From: an uncultured Clostridia bacterium
Lineage (GTDB): Bacteria > Bacillota > Clostridia > Oscillospirales > Acutalibacteraceae
NCBI GenBank assembly: GCA_947631705.1
Contig: CANRMJ010000013.1
Span: 1-34,885 of the forward strand
Direction of reading: 5' to 3'
Length of the DNA stretch: 34,885 nucleotides
The translations under genes and the position numbers were made by a program. Shown one piece after another: positions 8,843 to 20,061 of the stretch. Below the pieces are notes generated by a model. That model saw only the letters and a program-made list of their open reading frames with translations. It ran no database searches and was not told the DNA's origin. How positions within the stretch are numbered: the first letter of the stretch is position 1; each line of letters opens with the position of its first letter.

Positions 8843-10285
8843 TTAATATGCCTTTCCCCAATAGAGCATATGCTTTGCGGGCTTGCCGCAGCATACGCAG
8901 GAGTCTGCTATATGTTCCTGTTCAAGCGGAATACAGCGTGAGCCGACACCTGTGAGTTCTTTTACTCTTTCCTCACATTCGGCGCTGCCGCACCACATCG
9001 CCTTAACGAAACCGTCGCCGTTTTCTTCAAGAGCCTTTAATATTTCATTTGTGGTTTTGCATATATAAGTTCTGCGTTCTCTGTTTTCAAGCGCGGCATT
9101 ATAAATACCGTCGCGCACCTCCCGCAGCTTTTGAGGAATCACCGTTTCAAGCTCGTCTAGAGAAACTGCCGTTTTTTCTCTGTTATGGCGCGTAACAACA
9201 ACGCATTGATTGTTTTCTATATCTCTTGGTCCGATTTCAACTCTTACGGGAACGCCTTTCATTTCGTATTCGGCAAATTTCCATCCCGGCGAGTTTTCTG
9301 ATTCATCTATATTAGCTCGGCAGATTTTTTTGAGCCGCGAACATATCTCGTTTGCCTTTTCAAGAACGCCGGATTTGTGCTGCGCAACGGGGATAACCAT
9401 AACCTGAATCGGCGCAACCGCCGGAGGAAGAACAAGCCCGTTGTTATCTCCGTGAGTCATTATTATGGCGCCGATGAGGCGGGTTGTCATACCCCACGAG
9501 GTTTGATGAGGATAAACAAGCTTGTTTTCCCTGTCGGAATACTGAATATCAAACGCTCTCGCAAAACCGTCGCCGAAATAGTGAGACGTGCCTGCCTGCA
9601 ACGCCTTTCCGTCATGCATAAGAGCCTCTATGCAATATGTTCGCTCAGCACCTGCAAATTTATCATTTTCCGTTTTCATTCCCTGAATAACGGGGATGGC
9701 AAGGTATTCCTGGCAGAATTTTGTGTAAACGTTAAGCATTCTTTCCGTTTCCTCAATTGCCTCCTCGGCTGTCGCGTGCAGGGTGTGACCCTCTTGCCAG
9801 AGAAATTCACGGGAGCGAAGGAACGGTCTTGTTGTTTTTTCCCATCTTACAACCGAAACCCACTGATTATAGAGCTTTGGCAGGTCGCGGTAGGAATGAA
9901 CTATGTTTTTAAAATGCTCGCAGAACAGCGTTTCGGATGTGGGTCTAACGCAAAGGCGTTCCTCTAATTTTTCATTGCCTCCCATCGTTACCCACGCGCA
10001 TTCGGGGGCAAATCCCTCAACGTGGTCTTTTTCCTTTTGCAGAAGGCTTTCGGGTATGAACATCGGCATACAAACGTTTTCGTGACCCGTTTCTTTAAAC
10101 ATACCGTCAAGAATTTGACGGATATTTTCCCAAATGGCATATCCGTAAGGGCGAATAACCATACAGCCCTTAACGCTTGTGTATTCGATTAACTCCGCTT
10201 TTTTACATATGTCGGTATACCATTTTGCAAAATCTTCGTCCATAGAGGTGATTTCGTCCACCATTTTCTTTTGATCTCTTGCCAT
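8843..10285 (-). CDS. proS: prolyl-tRNA synthetase, type 3 (short, archaeal-like)
   Basis: ProS charges tRNA-Pro with proline in the cytoplasm. The 480-residue chain has the class II core: RPTSE near residue 114, motif 2 region [22 protein letters not shown], and motif 3 region [11 protein letters not shown]. It lacks the inserted editing domain of the long bacterial type. It has instead the C-terminal zinc-type module with C432, C437, C463 and C466, ending in a terminal tyrosine (WGKAY), a mark of the archaeal/eukaryotic-like type found in many Firmicutes and in Thermus. I chose the ATG at 10285 because AAAGGAG lies just upstream; the frame stays open 50 codons further but covers the promoter and does not resemble ProRS. 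Confidence 0.95.
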   Translation of the reverse strand: MARDQKKMVDEITSMDEDFAKWYTDICKKAELIEYTSVKGCMVIRPYGYAIWENIRQILDGMFKETGHENVCMPMFIPESLLQKEKDHVEGFAPECAWVTMGGNEKLEERLCVRPTSETLFCEHFKNIVHSYRDLPKLYNQWVSVVRWEKTTRPFLRSREFLWQEGHTLHATAEEAIEETERMLNVYTKFCQEYLAIPVIQGMKTENDKFAGAERTYCIEALMHDGKALQAGTSHYFGDGFARAFDIQYSDRENKLVYPHQTSWGMTTRLIGAIIMTHGDNNGLVLPPAVAPIQVMVIPVAQHKSGVLEKANEICSRLKKICRANIDESENSPGWKFAEYEMKGVPVRVEIGPRDIENNQCVVVTRHNREKTAVSLDELETVIPQKLREVRDGIYNAALENRERRTYICKTTNEILKALEENGDGFVKAMWCGSAECEERVKELTGVGSRCIPLEQEHIADSCVCCGKPAKHMLYWGKAY

Positions 10286-10319
10286 AACTCTCTCCTTTGG
10301 TAAAAAATCAGCAGAAAAT

Positions 10320-10348
10320 ATTATAAACCAAACAATGCAAGTTGTAAA
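10320..10348 (-). promoter_or_regulatory. sigma-A promoter of proS-galE
   Basis: On the minus strand TTTACA (10343-10348), a 17-base spacer and TATAAT (10320-10325). It lies 35 bases before the proS start, within the 199-base region shared with the divergent ATP synthase promoter. Confidence 0.6.
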
Positions 10349-10425
10349 TATGATATTTTTATAAAAATTATAGACTTTTACCATAATAATTTTATATATT
10401 TTGGTTTTATTTAGCTTTTTACTTA

Positions 10426-10454
10426 TTGAAAACAAAAATACACGGTGATATAAT
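10426..10454 (+). promoter_or_regulatory. extended -10 promoter of the ATP synthase operon
   Basis: TTGAAA (10426-10431), a 17-base spacer ending in TGA, and TATAAT (10449-10454) give an extended -10 sigma-A promoter. The leader to the TTG start at 10485 is only about 25 bases and holds the ribosome binding site GGGAGGTGG (10470-10478). Confidence 0.72.
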
Positions 10455-10484
10455 CAACTTTGAACAATAGGGAGGTGGATATAA

Positions 10485-11443
<959 letters not shown>

Positions 11444-11491
11444 TAATCGGTGTATTACTGTTAAATCTTTTGATGAAAGGAAAAACAGTTT

Positions 11492-11989
11492 ATGCTTAAG
11501 TTTGACTGGAATTTTCTTTTTATGCTTATCAATCTTGTAATTTTTTATCTTTTGATGAAAAGATTTTTGTTTAAGCCGATAATGAGAGTTATGGATAAGC
11601 GAAAAGAAATGATTGAAAAGCAGTTTAAAGACGCCGAGGACGTAAATACCGAGGCGAACGAATTAAAAAAACTGTATGAAGAAAAAATTCAAAATATAAA
11701 CGAGGAATCAGACCGAATTTTGAACGAGGCAAAGGAAAATGCCAAGGCGGAATACGGAAAAATTCTCGACAAAGCTGAAACTGACGCAAAAAAACTGAAG
11801 GAAAATGCAAAAAAGCAGGCTGATGAGGAATGTGAAAACGCAGTCCGCGCGGCACGCGAAAGCATTGCCGATATAGCTATTGAGGCTGCCGAAAAGGTTT
11901 TGGAGGCAAATGTTTCAGACAAAACGAACAGCGATATTTTCAACGAATTTTTAAAGGAAAGCAGTGAAAGCAATGAGTCTCAGGATTGA
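11492..11989 (+). CDS. atpF: ATP synthase F0 subunit b
   Basis: Subunit b is the peripheral stalk linking F0 to the top of F1. The 165-residue protein has one N-terminal membrane helix (about residues 6-25), followed by a long charged helix rich in Lys, Glu and Ala that extends to the C terminus, as expected for the dimeric stator. The ATG follows GAAAGG at some distance. Its 3' end overlaps the delta-alpha gene by 26 bases, so translation of the stalk and of delta is coupled. There is only one b gene in the operon, which fits a homodimer. Nothing is missing compared with the family. Confidence 0.94.
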   Translation: MLKFDWNFLFMLINLVIFYLLMKRFLFKPIMRVMDKRKEMIEKQFKDAEDVNTEANELKKLYEEKIQNINEESDRILNEAKENAKAEYGKILDKAETDAKKLKENAKKQADEECENAVRAARESIADIAIEAAEKVLEANVSDKTNSDIFNEFLKESSESNESQD

Positions 11990-13982
11990 TGATTATGTAA
12001 ATATGCTGCTTTCGTCAGAAATCAGTATATCGGAGCTTGAAAAGGTAAAGGAAATACTTTCGTCTTCAAAAGAGCTTGAAACGATATTAAACAGTCCAAC
12101 CGTTTCATCCAAGGAAAAAGAAGCGATTATAGAAGAAATATTTCCGCTCTCTGTGAGAACGTTTATGCGTTCGCTTTCTCAGGAATGTGCCACAGGCAGC
12201 CTTAAAGAAATAACGGAGGCTTATATTGAGGCGGCAGACAGGAAAAACAAAGTTGCAAAGGTAAAAATTTACTGCGTTACCGAGCCCGATGATAAGCAGC
12301 TTAAAGGCATAGAAGAATTTGTTTGTAGAGAAGAAAAAACAAATTCTGCGGAAATCGAAATAGTTAAGGATGAAAGTCTGATAGGCGGTTTTGTTATTGA
12401 AGTGGGCAATAAGCGCTATGACAGAAGTTTAAAAAGCAAAATTGCTCAAATCAAGGAAAAAATCGTTGAAAACGCCAGAAAATCAAGCTCGGTAGATACA
12501 AAAAATATAATTTCAATACTCAAAAGCGAAATCAGGGACTACGATTTTGAAACCTCAAACGAGGAAATGGGCAGCGTTGTCACCGTTGGCGACGGCATTG
12601 CAAATATCCATGGTCTTGAACACGCTATGTACGGCGAGGTTGTTATTTTTGATTCGGGCGTTAAAGGTATGGTTCAGAACATCAAAAAGGATTCGGTAGG
12701 CTGCATCCTTTTTGGCGGGGAAGATGAAATTCATGAGGGCACCCGTGTTAAAAGAACTCATAAAATGGCGGGTGTTCCTGTCGGCGATGCGTATATCGGA
12801 AGGGTTGTAAATTCACTCGGCGAGCCGATAGACGGTAAAGGCGAGATTGTAACCGATGAATACCGCCCCGTTGAGCATACGGCTCCGTCTATTATAGAGC
12901 GCAAATCAGTATCGGTTCCGCTTGAAACGGGCATTCTCGCGATTGATTCAATGTTTCCTATAGGCAGGGGTCAACGTGAGCTTATAATAGGCGACAGGCA
13001 GACGGGTAAAACTTCAATTGCGCTTGATACAATTATCAACCAGAAAGGCAAGAATTGCATCTGTATTTACAATGCAATCGGTCAGAAAACATCTACTGTG
13101 GCGCAGCTTGTTAACACTCTTGAAAAACACGGCGCGATGGAATACACGGTTGTTGTTTGTTCAACTGCGTCAGATTCGGCGTCTCTTCAATATATTGCGC
13201 CGTATTCGGCAACATCTGTCGCCGAATACTTTATGTATAAGGGGAAAGACGTGCTAATTGTTTATGATGATCTCAGCAAACACGCGGTCGCTTACCGTGC
13301 GCTTTCTCTGCTCCTTGAACGCTCTCCCGGACGTGAGGCATATCCCGGAGATGTTTTCTATCTCCATTCAAGACTTCTTGAGCGTTCTTCGCGCCTGTCT
13401 CCCGAACTTGGCGGCGGCTCAATAACGGCGTTGCCTATCATAGAAACTCAGGCGGGCGATGTTTCGGCATATATTTCCACAAATGTAATATCAATAACAG
13501 ACGGTCAGATCTTTCTTGAAAGCAGTCTGTTTTTCAGCGGTCAGCGTCCGGCAGTAAATGTTGGTCTTTCCGTATCGCGTGTGGGCGGCGCCGCACAGAC
13601 TAAGGCAATGAAAAAAGCGGCGGGTTCACTGCGCGTTGATTTGGCTCAGTTCCGCGAAATGGAGGTTTTCACCCAGTTTTCATCCGATCTTGATGAGGAA
13701 ACAAAGGCGGGGCTCGCATACGGTAAAAGCCTTATGGAGCTTTTGAAACAGCCTCTCGGAAAACCGCTGTCGCTTGCGGAGCAGGTTATAACGCTTGTTG
13801 CCGCGATAGGAAGAAAATTTGCGTATCTTCCCGTTGACAAAATAAAAACTTATCAAAGCGAGATGCTTGAATATTTTGAGGAAATGCATTCAGACATAGT
13901 TGAGGAAATCAATGAAACAAAAAATTTAAGCGACGAGCTCAAATCAAGAATTTTAAACGCTGTTGATGAATTCGGAAAATAA
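11964..13982 (+). CDS. atpHA: ATP synthase F1 delta-alpha fusion
   Basis: One uninterrupted 672-residue frame carries a whole delta subunit and then a whole alpha subunit. Residues about 4-168 are delta: a helical N-terminal domain, then a C-terminal part ending in [23 protein letters not shown] in pieces typical of OSCP/delta. A linker near 169-200 leads to the alpha beta-barrel ([19 protein letters not shown]). The alpha Walker A is GDRQTGKT at 343-350; QYIAPYSAT and [23 protein letters not shown] follow. I see no stop, and no internal start with a usable ribosome binding site, at the junction. A GTG at 11964 lies 5 bases after AAAGGA; ATG at 11973 is the alternative. Alpha is present three times and delta once in F1, so the fusion raises a stoichiometry problem. 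Confidence 0.9.
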   Translation: MKAMSLRIDDYVNMLLSSEISISELEKVKEILSSSKELETILNSPTVSSKEKEAIIEEIFPLSVRTFMRSLSQECATGSLKEITEAYIEAADRKNKVAKVKIYCVTEPDDKQLKGIEEFVCREEKTNSAEIEIVKDESLIGGFVIEVGNKRYDRSLKSKIAQIKEKIVENARKSSSVDTKNIISILKSEIRDYDFETSNEEMGSVVTVGDGIANIHGLEHAMYGEVVIFDSGVKGMVQNIKKDSVGCILFGGEDEIHEGTRVKRTHKMAGVPVGDAYIGRVVNSLGEPIDGKGEIVTDEYRPVEHTAPSIIERKSVSVPLETGILAIDSMFPIGRGQRELIIGDRQTGKTSIALDTIINQKGKNCICIYNAIGQKTSTVAQLVNTLEKHGAMEYTVVVCSTASDSASLQYIAPYSATSVAEYFMYKGKDVLIVYDDLSKHAVAYRALSLLLERSPGREAYPGDVFYLHSRLLERSSRLSPELGGGSITALPIIETQAGDVSAYISTNVISITDGQIFLESSLFFSGQRPAVNVGLSVSRVGGAAQTKAMKKAAGSLRVDLAQFREMEVFTQFSSDLDEETKAGLAYGKSLMELLKQPLGKPLSLAEQVITLVAAIGRKFAYLPVDKIKTYQSEMLEYFEEMHSDIVEEINETKNLSDELKSRILNAVDEFGK

Positions 13983-13995
13983 GGTGTAGGCTGCA

Positions 13996-14877
13996 ATGGC
14001 TAATGCAAGAGAAATACAGGACAGAATGAGATCCATAAAGGATACCATGAAGATTACAAACGCAATGTATATGGTATCCTCGTCTAAACTTCAAAAAGCC
14101 CGCAAAGACCTTGTTAACACCGAACCGTATTTTTATCTGATACAAGACAGTCTTGCAAAAATTCTTAATATCGCGCCCGACGCGGGCAGCAGATATTTTG
14201 ATCAACGCGGGTATAAAAGTAAAAGTCAGAAAAAAATCGGCTATCTTGTTATTACTGCGGACAAAGGACTTGCGGGAGCGTATAACCACAATGTTATTAA
14301 AGCGGCAGAGGAGCTGACTCGAAACGAAGAACAGGATATGCTTTTCGTTGTGGGTCAGGTGGGCAAGCATTATTTTGAAAAAAGAAATATACCGATTGAT
14401 ATAAATTTCAATTACACCGCTCAAAATCCTTCTATGAACCGCGCAAGGCGAATTGCCGAAATATTGCTTGATCTTTTTTTAGACGGCGAGCTTGACGAAA
14501 TTGATGTGATTTACACAAAGATGGTTAATTCAATGACGGTTGAGCCGGTAATAAGCAAACTGCTCCCCTTAAAAGAGGAACGTATTCAAATAAGAGATAA
14601 AAATAATTATTATGAGCACGCTCAGTTTATGCCTGATGCTAAAACTGTTTTTGATTCAATAGTGCCATGCTACGTTGCGGGCTTTATATACGGTGCGCTG
14701 ATTGAATCGTATTGCTGCGAACACAATGCGAGAATGGCGGCAATGCAGACTGCTACGGACGCCGCGTCCGATATGCTCAGGCAGCTTAATATGCAGTATA
14801 ACCGCGCAAGGCAGGCTGCCATAACTCAGGAGATAACCGAAGTTATCGCCGGTTCAAAGGCACAGAAAAAGTCTTAG
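13996..14877 (+). CDS. atpG: ATP synthase F1 subunit gamma
   Basis: Gamma is the central rotor shaft that drives conformational changes in the beta subunits. The 293-residue length is normal. The N-terminal helix NAREIQDRMRSIKDTMKITNAM matches the family in pieces, as does the mid-chain strand YLVITADKGLAGAYNHNV (residues about 82-99). The C-terminal helix has MAAMQTATDAASDM and the final RQAAITQEITEVIAGS, which insert into the alpha-beta hexamer. It lies 13 bases after the delta-alpha gene. Its ribosome binding site (AAGGTG) is modest and lies at the end of that gene, which favours coupled translation. Confidence 0.95.
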   Translation: MANAREIQDRMRSIKDTMKITNAMYMVSSSKLQKARKDLVNTEPYFYLIQDSLAKILNIAPDAGSRYFDQRGYKSKSQKKIGYLVITADKGLAGAYNHNVIKAAEELTRNEEQDMLFVVGQVGKHYFEKRNIPIDINFNYTAQNPSMNRARRIAEILLDLFLDGELDEIDVIYTKMVNSMTVEPVISKLLPLKEERIQIRDKNNYYEHAQFMPDAKTVFDSIVPCYVAGFIYGALIESYCCEHNARMAAMQTATDAASDMLRQLNMQYNRARQAAITQEITEVIAGSKAQKKS

Positions 14878-14891
14878 GCATTTTTTGCCGG

Positions 14892-14912
14892 TTGCAGCGT
14901 TTTGCGCCGCAA
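14892..14912 (+). other. hairpin between atpG and atpD
   Basis: TTGC-A-GCG (14892-14899) pairs with CGC-C-GCAA (14905-14912) around a 5-base loop, giving seven pairs with one mismatch. No T-run follows, so it is not a terminator. It may affect mRNA stability or beta-subunit translation; the beta ribosome binding site GGGAGG is at 14933-14938. Confidence 0.35.
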
Positions 14913-14924
14913 AGCCATTCTTAA

Positions 14925-16334
<1,410 letters not shown>

Positions 16335-16353
16335 TATTTGGAGTATGAACAGT

Positions 16354-16779
16354 ATGGATACTTTCAAATTGAAAATTGTGTCGTCAAGCAGGGTGTTTTT
16401 TGACGGAGACTGCAAATGCCTTGTGATTCCGTATATAGACGGCGGTGAAATGGCGTTTCTTCCTCACCATGAAAACTGTGTTGTTCCTATAGAAACAGGG
16501 GAAATGAGGATAAAGACGGAGGACGGAAAGGAAACAGACGCTTTTGTCGGCGACGGATTTCTTGAATTCCTTGATAACGAAGCCGTGCTTGTTTGCGCCT
16601 CTGCCGAAAATCCCGAAGATATAGACGAGAGGCGAGCAAATGAGGCTAAGATGCGAGCCGAGGAGGAGCTGCGCCAAAAACTAAGCCGGGCGGAATATAT
16701 CATTTCAAAGGCAAATCTTTCAAGAGCCATGGAAAGATTGAAAATAAAAAACAGGCACGGAATAAGCAATCAAAATTAA
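16354..16779 (+). CDS. atpC: ATP synthase F1 subunit epsilon
   Basis: Epsilon links gamma to the c-ring and can inhibit ATP hydrolysis through its C-terminal helices. The 141-residue protein has the N-terminal beta-sandwich (FKLKIVSSSRVFF; GGEMAFLPHHENCVVPIETGEM) and a C-terminal helical hairpin from about residue 90. I chose the ATG at 16354 because TTGGAG lies 10 bases upstream; the ATG at 16345 is only one base from it. The family's GxxGxLPxH loop is present as GGEMAFLPHH. It is the last ATP synthase gene; the next gene starts 14 bases later and is probably on the same transcript. Confidence 0.9.
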   Translation: MDTFKLKIVSSSRVFFDGDCKCLVIPYIDGGEMAFLPHHENCVVPIETGEMRIKTEDGKETDAFVGDGFLEFLDNEAVLVCASAENPEDIDERRANEAKMRAEEELRQKLSRAEYIISKANLSRAMERLKIKNRHGISNQN

Positions 16780-16793
16780 ATCGGAGGAATATT

Positions 16794-18065
16794 TTGTCTG
16801 TTAAGCTAATTGCAATGGATTTAGACGGAACGCTTATGTCTCCTGATCATATCACTGTTTCCGAAAAAACGAAAGCGGCGTTGAAAAGAGCGCACAGCAT
16901 GGGAATAAAAACAGTTATAGCAACTGGGCGCACGCTGTCGGTTACCGAAAGCGTTACAAATCAGTTGCCTTTTATAGATTATGTTATTTATTCCAATGGC
17001 GCGGCTGTTTACGATAGATGTAAAGGTAAAAACATTTACACAAACACAATATCAACTGAAACGGTTGTTAAAATTACGGATATTCTTGAGGAATATCCTG
17101 TTTTTTACGAGGTTTATTCCAATGGCTGCCAGCATGCGCAAATTAGTAAGGCAAAATACTTTACAAACAGCGATTTGCCGCAGGAATTTCTTGACGAATA
17201 TATAAAAGGAATTATCGACCATCAAAGCATTGCGGATTTTGCAAAAGACTGCGGAGCGGAAAAAATCAATCTCTATTATTTTAACGGTGAGCATTACGGG
17301 GAGATAAAGCAAAGGCTTTCCGAAATTACGGAAATCACAATAACATCTCCCGTTATGGGCGATATAGAGATGACTGAACGCAGAACAAACAAAGGCGAGG
17401 CGCTTAAAGGAATGTGCGCGGAGCTTGGCATTTCTTCCGCTGAGGTTATGGCATTCGGCGATGCGGATAACGATATTGAGATGCTCGGATTTGCAAAATA
17501 CGGTGTTGCCATGGGAAACGCCTCTGAGGATTGCAAAAGCGCAGCAGCTTATGAGACGCTTTCAAACGGCGAGGACGGCATTGCTCTTGCTCTTGAAAGA
17601 TTTGTATTTACCGGCGGCAAGGAAAAAATAATAGTTTCCGCCTGCCTTCTCGGTGAAAACTGCAAATACAGCGGAGGAAACAACTTTTGCAAAGAGGCGC
17701 TGATGCTTTATGAAAAATTTCGGGTGCTGCCCGTTTGCCCCGAATATTTCGGCGGACTGCCGATTCCGCGCGAGCCGAACGAAATAATAAACGGAAGGGC
17801 AATTTCAAAAAGCGGTGAGGATCACACTGCCGAATACGAGGCGGGAGCTGAAAAAACGCTTTACATTGCAAGAGAAAACAATTGTTTGCGTGCGGTTTTG
17901 AAAGAGAGAAGTCCTTCCTGCGGATTTAAAAGGATATACGACGGCACGTTTTCGGGCAGTCTTGCGGACGGAAACGGAATAACCGCAGAACTGCTTTACA
18001 AAAACGGGATATCAATTTACGGAGAAAGCGAAATATCAATATTACTTGACGAATCGGAATGTTGA
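16794..18065 (+). CDS. HAD phosphatase (Cof type) fused to DUF523/TudS-like domain
   Basis: This 423-residue protein joins two domains. Residues 1-270 are a Cof-type HAD hydrolase: nucleophile motif DLDGT (9-13), ATGR (43-46), conserved K200 (TNKGEAL) and FGDADNDIEM (221-230). Residues 278-423 are a complete DUF523 domain: SACLLGENC (282-290), PVCPE (C315), GGLPIPREPNEI and SPSCG (C376). DUF523 includes TudS, which I recall as a desulfidase of thiouracil nucleotides using a [4Fe-4S] cluster held by three cysteines; C284, C315 and C376 fit that role. A phosphatase fused to such a domain suggests action on a nucleotide or similar phosphate ester (inference). The TTG start at 16794 follows GGAGG by 6 bases. 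Confidence 0.85.
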   Translation: MSVKLIAMDLDGTLMSPDHITVSEKTKAALKRAHSMGIKTVIATGRTLSVTESVTNQLPFIDYVIYSNGAAVYDRCKGKNIYTNTISTETVVKITDILEEYPVFYEVYSNGCQHAQISKAKYFTNSDLPQEFLDEYIKGIIDHQSIADFAKDCGAEKINLYYFNGEHYGEIKQRLSEITEITITSPVMGDIEMTERRTNKGEALKGMCAELGISSAEVMAFGDADNDIEMLGFAKYGVAMGNASEDCKSAAAYETLSNGEDGIALALERFVFTGGKEKIIVSACLLGENCKYSGGNNFCKEALMLYEKFRVLPVCPEYFGGLPIPREPNEIINGRAISKSGEDHTAEYEAGAEKTLYIARENNCLRAVLKERSPSCGFKRIYDGTFSGSLADGNGITAELLYKNGISIYGESEISILLDESEC

Positions 18066-18106
18066 ATATATAATTGAATAAACCAATTATTTTATGAGGT
18101 GTGTTT

Positions 18107-18553
18107 ATGAAATACAGAAAAGTTTTGGCACTGTTGGCGGCAGTTGTTTTCATTGTTCTTGCGGGCTGTTCAAACGAAGCCGATGATAATTCGGAAAAAG
18201 AAAGCACCACCGCCATAACAACAGATACGGCAGTTATAAAGAATTCCGACGCTGTTGACCTTATAAAAAGTTACAGTGAGGAGGAACTCGGTCTTGAGGG
18301 CTCGCTCGACGATTATGAGATAATGGTCTCCTCTTCGGGTATCAAATTAGAGGACGAGTATTATATAAAGGTGATTGCGGGTAAGATAACAAAAAATTCC
18401 GAGGATTCCTACAGTATAGATGAAATAGGACAGTATTTTATCAGCTACGACGCTTCCAAGCTCCTTGTGCGCAACAAAGAGGACGGCACTTACAGAGAAC
18501 TTGAAATGCACGCACTTCCCGAATCGGAGTCAAGCGTTGCCGATTTGCCTTAA
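18107..18553 (+). CDS. small predicted lipoprotein
   Basis: This 148-residue protein has a lipoprotein signal peptide: basic MKYRK, a hydrophobic run and lipobox LAGC with the lipidated cysteine at C21. A Ser/Thr/acid-rich linker follows, then a small acidic domain from about residue 45 that I do not recognise. The mature protein should be tethered to the outer face of the membrane. The ATG at 18107 follows GAGG by 7 bases; a GTG at 18101 lies too close to it. It lies 41 bases after the HAD-DUF523 gene and ends just before a strong terminator, so it probably closes the ATP synthase transcript. Function unknown. Confidence 0.75.
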   Translation: MKYRKVLALLAAVVFIVLAGCSNEADDNSEKESTTAITTDTAVIKNSDAVDLIKSYSEEELGLEGSLDDYEIMVSSSGIKLEDEYYIKVIAGKITKNSEDSYSIDEIGQYFISYDASKLLVRNKEDGTYRELEMHALPESESSVADLP

Positions 18554-18564
18554 CATACAATTTT

Positions 18565-18599
18565 ATCCGTCTGCCTTATCGGCGGGCGGATGATTTTTT
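18565..18599 (+). terminator. intrinsic terminator after the lipoprotein gene
   Basis: An 11-pair stem (arms 18565-18575 and 18581-18591, two G-U pairs) with a 5-base loop TTATC, followed by GA and six T. It separates the ATP synthase transcript from the Rnf operon. Confidence 0.85.
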
Positions 18600-18644
18600 A
18601 GAATATTTTTACTGCGTGTCTAATAAGTATATAGTGCAGAATTA

Positions 18645-18673
18645 TTGAAAAAATTGTCCTTTTGTGTTAAAAT
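18645..18673 (+). promoter_or_regulatory. extended -10 promoter of the Rnf operon
   Basis: TTGAAA (18645-18650), a 17-base spacer ending in TGT, and TAAAAT (18668-18673). The predicted transcript starts near 18680, immediately before the ribosome binding site AAGGAG (18681-18686), so the leader is about 16 bases. It has the same -35 and spacing as the ATP synthase promoter. Confidence 0.65.
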
Positions 18674-18695
18674 CAATAAAAAGGAGTTTGATGAT

Positions 18696-20018
18696 ATGAG
18701 GAAAAGTTCATTTAAATCCGGAATTCATCCCTATGAGGGCAAGGAATACTCAAAGGATATGAAGATAATTGAGCTCGGCTCTGATAAAATAATGACATTT
18801 CCCGTCAGCCAGCATATAGGCGCTCCCGCAAAGCCGATTGTTAAGGTGGGCGATCGGGTGCTGAAGGGAATGAAGATCGCGGAGGCGGCGTCCTTTATTT
18901 CAAGCCCCGTATACAGCTCGGTTTCGGGTACGGTTAAAGCAATAGAAAATTGCAGTATGATAAGCGGCGCGCCGTCGCAGGCAATAATAGTTGAAAACGA
19001 TTTTGAGGATGAGTGTGTCAGCGGTTTCGGTGAGGTGAGAGACCCGAACGAACTGTCGGAGGACGAAATCATCAAGATAATTACCGAAAGCGGTATAGTA
19101 GGCTTGGGAGGAGCGGGCTTTCCGACCGGGGTAAAGCTTTCACCGAAAAATAAAGACAGCATAGATTACATAATTATTAACGGAGCGGAATGTGAGCCGT
19201 ATCTAACTTCCGATTACCGGCTGCTTACCGAACAGACGGGAAATATTTTAATGGGCGTATCAATAATTCTTCGCCTTTTTCCTCATGCGAATGCGGTAAT
19301 CGCTGTTGAAGACAACAAGCCCGATGCCATCGAGGAGCTTAAAAAGCAATCGGCATCTCTTAACCGAATCAGCGTTCAGAGCCTTAAAACGCGTTATCCG
19401 CAGGGAGGCGAGAGAAGGCTTATCGCGTCGGTCACCGGGCGCGAAATCAATTCGCATATGCTTCCCGCCGATGTAGGAGTTGTTGTTGTTAACACGGCAA
19501 CGGTGTTTGCCGTTTATAATGCCGTTTGCAACAATATTCCGCTTATACGCAAGGTGCTCACAATAACGGGCGACGGAGTTAATTCCCCCTGCAACGTAAG
19601 TGTTCCGCTTGGCGTTTCGTTTGCCTTTGTTATGGAGCATTGCGGCGGACTCAAGGATAACGTTGAAAAGCTGATTTCTGGCGGACCGATGATGGGAATG
19701 GCCATGCCTAATCTCAATTATCCCGTTATAAAAACTTCATCGTCTGTGCTTGCGATAACGTCCGACGATGTTGCTAAAATGAAAACCACCGCGTGTATTC
19801 ATTGCGGCAGATGCGTTAAAGCCTGCCCTGAAAGGCTTGTACCCCAGCTTATGGCTGCCGCTGCTCTTGCCGATGACGTTGAGAGATTTGAAACATTAAA
19901 CGGTATGGAATGCATAGAATGCGGCTGCTGCACTTATGTTTGCCCCGCGAAAAGACCTCTTACACAAACCTTTAAGCTTGCAAAAATTGCCGTTAAAGCC
20001 ACAAAAGTTGCCAAATAG
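18696..20018 (+). CDS. rnfC: Rnf complex subunit C (ferredoxin:NAD+ oxidoreductase)
   Basis: RnfC is the peripheral NADH-reactive subunit of the Rnf complex, carrying flavin and iron-sulfur sites. The 440-residue protein has an N-terminal barrel-like region, the nucleotide/flavin motif GLGGAGFPTGVK near residues 139-150, an SLBB-like region, and two [4Fe-4S] motifs: C367, C370, C373, C377 and C406, C409, C412, C416. The ATG at 18696 follows AAGGAG by 9 bases; the frame is open further upstream but only across the promoter. It is the first gene of rnfCDGEAB, the order usual in Clostridia. Confidence 0.94.
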   Translation: MRKSSFKSGIHPYEGKEYSKDMKIIELGSDKIMTFPVSQHIGAPAKPIVKVGDRVLKGMKIAEAASFISSPVYSSVSGTVKAIENCSMISGAPSQAIIVENDFEDECVSGFGEVRDPNELSEDEIIKIITESGIVGLGGAGFPTGVKLSPKNKDSIDYIIINGAECEPYLTSDYRLLTEQTGNILMGVSIILRLFPHANAVIAVEDNKPDAIEELKKQSASLNRISVQSLKTRYPQGGERRLIASVTGREINSHMLPADVGVVVVNTATVFAVYNAVCNNIPLIRKVLTITGDGVNSPCNVSVPLGVSFAFVMEHCGGLKDNVEKLISGGPMMGMAMPNLNYPVIKTSSSVLAITSDDVAKMKTTACIHCGRCVKACPERLVPQLMAAAALADDVERFETLNGMECIECGCCTYVCPAKRPLTQTFKLAKIAVKATKVAK

Positions 20019-20061
20019 AGTAATACACGGATGATATTTATACTTTACAAGGAGAAAGAAA

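Noticed and set aside
9377-9967. Open frame of 196 codons on the plus strand opposite proS
   Set aside because: Antisense to conserved synthetase motifs and unlike any protein I recognise.
10286-10435. N-terminal extension of ProS by 50 residues
   Set aside because: The extension crosses the minus-strand promoter, is compositionally unlike ProS, and the ATG at 10285 has an excellent ribosome binding site.
12561-12569. Possible separate alpha-subunit start (ATG at 12567) inside the fused gene
   Set aside because: GAGG is only two bases before the ATG, and starting here would remove the N-terminal helix that every alpha subunit has before its beta-barrel.
13939-14424. Open frame of 161 codons on the minus strand opposite atpG
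   Set aside because: Antisense shadow of a conserved ATP synthase gene.
18070-18090. ATAATTG/CAATTAT inverted repeat before the lipoprotein gene
   Set aside because: Only seven AT-rich pairs in an AT-rich gap; chance is likely, and there is no promoter geometry around it.
18645-18695. Upstream extension of rnfC to a TTG at 18645
   Set aside because: The TTG is part of the -35 box and the extension covers the promoter; the ATG at 18696 has AAGGAG at 9 bases.
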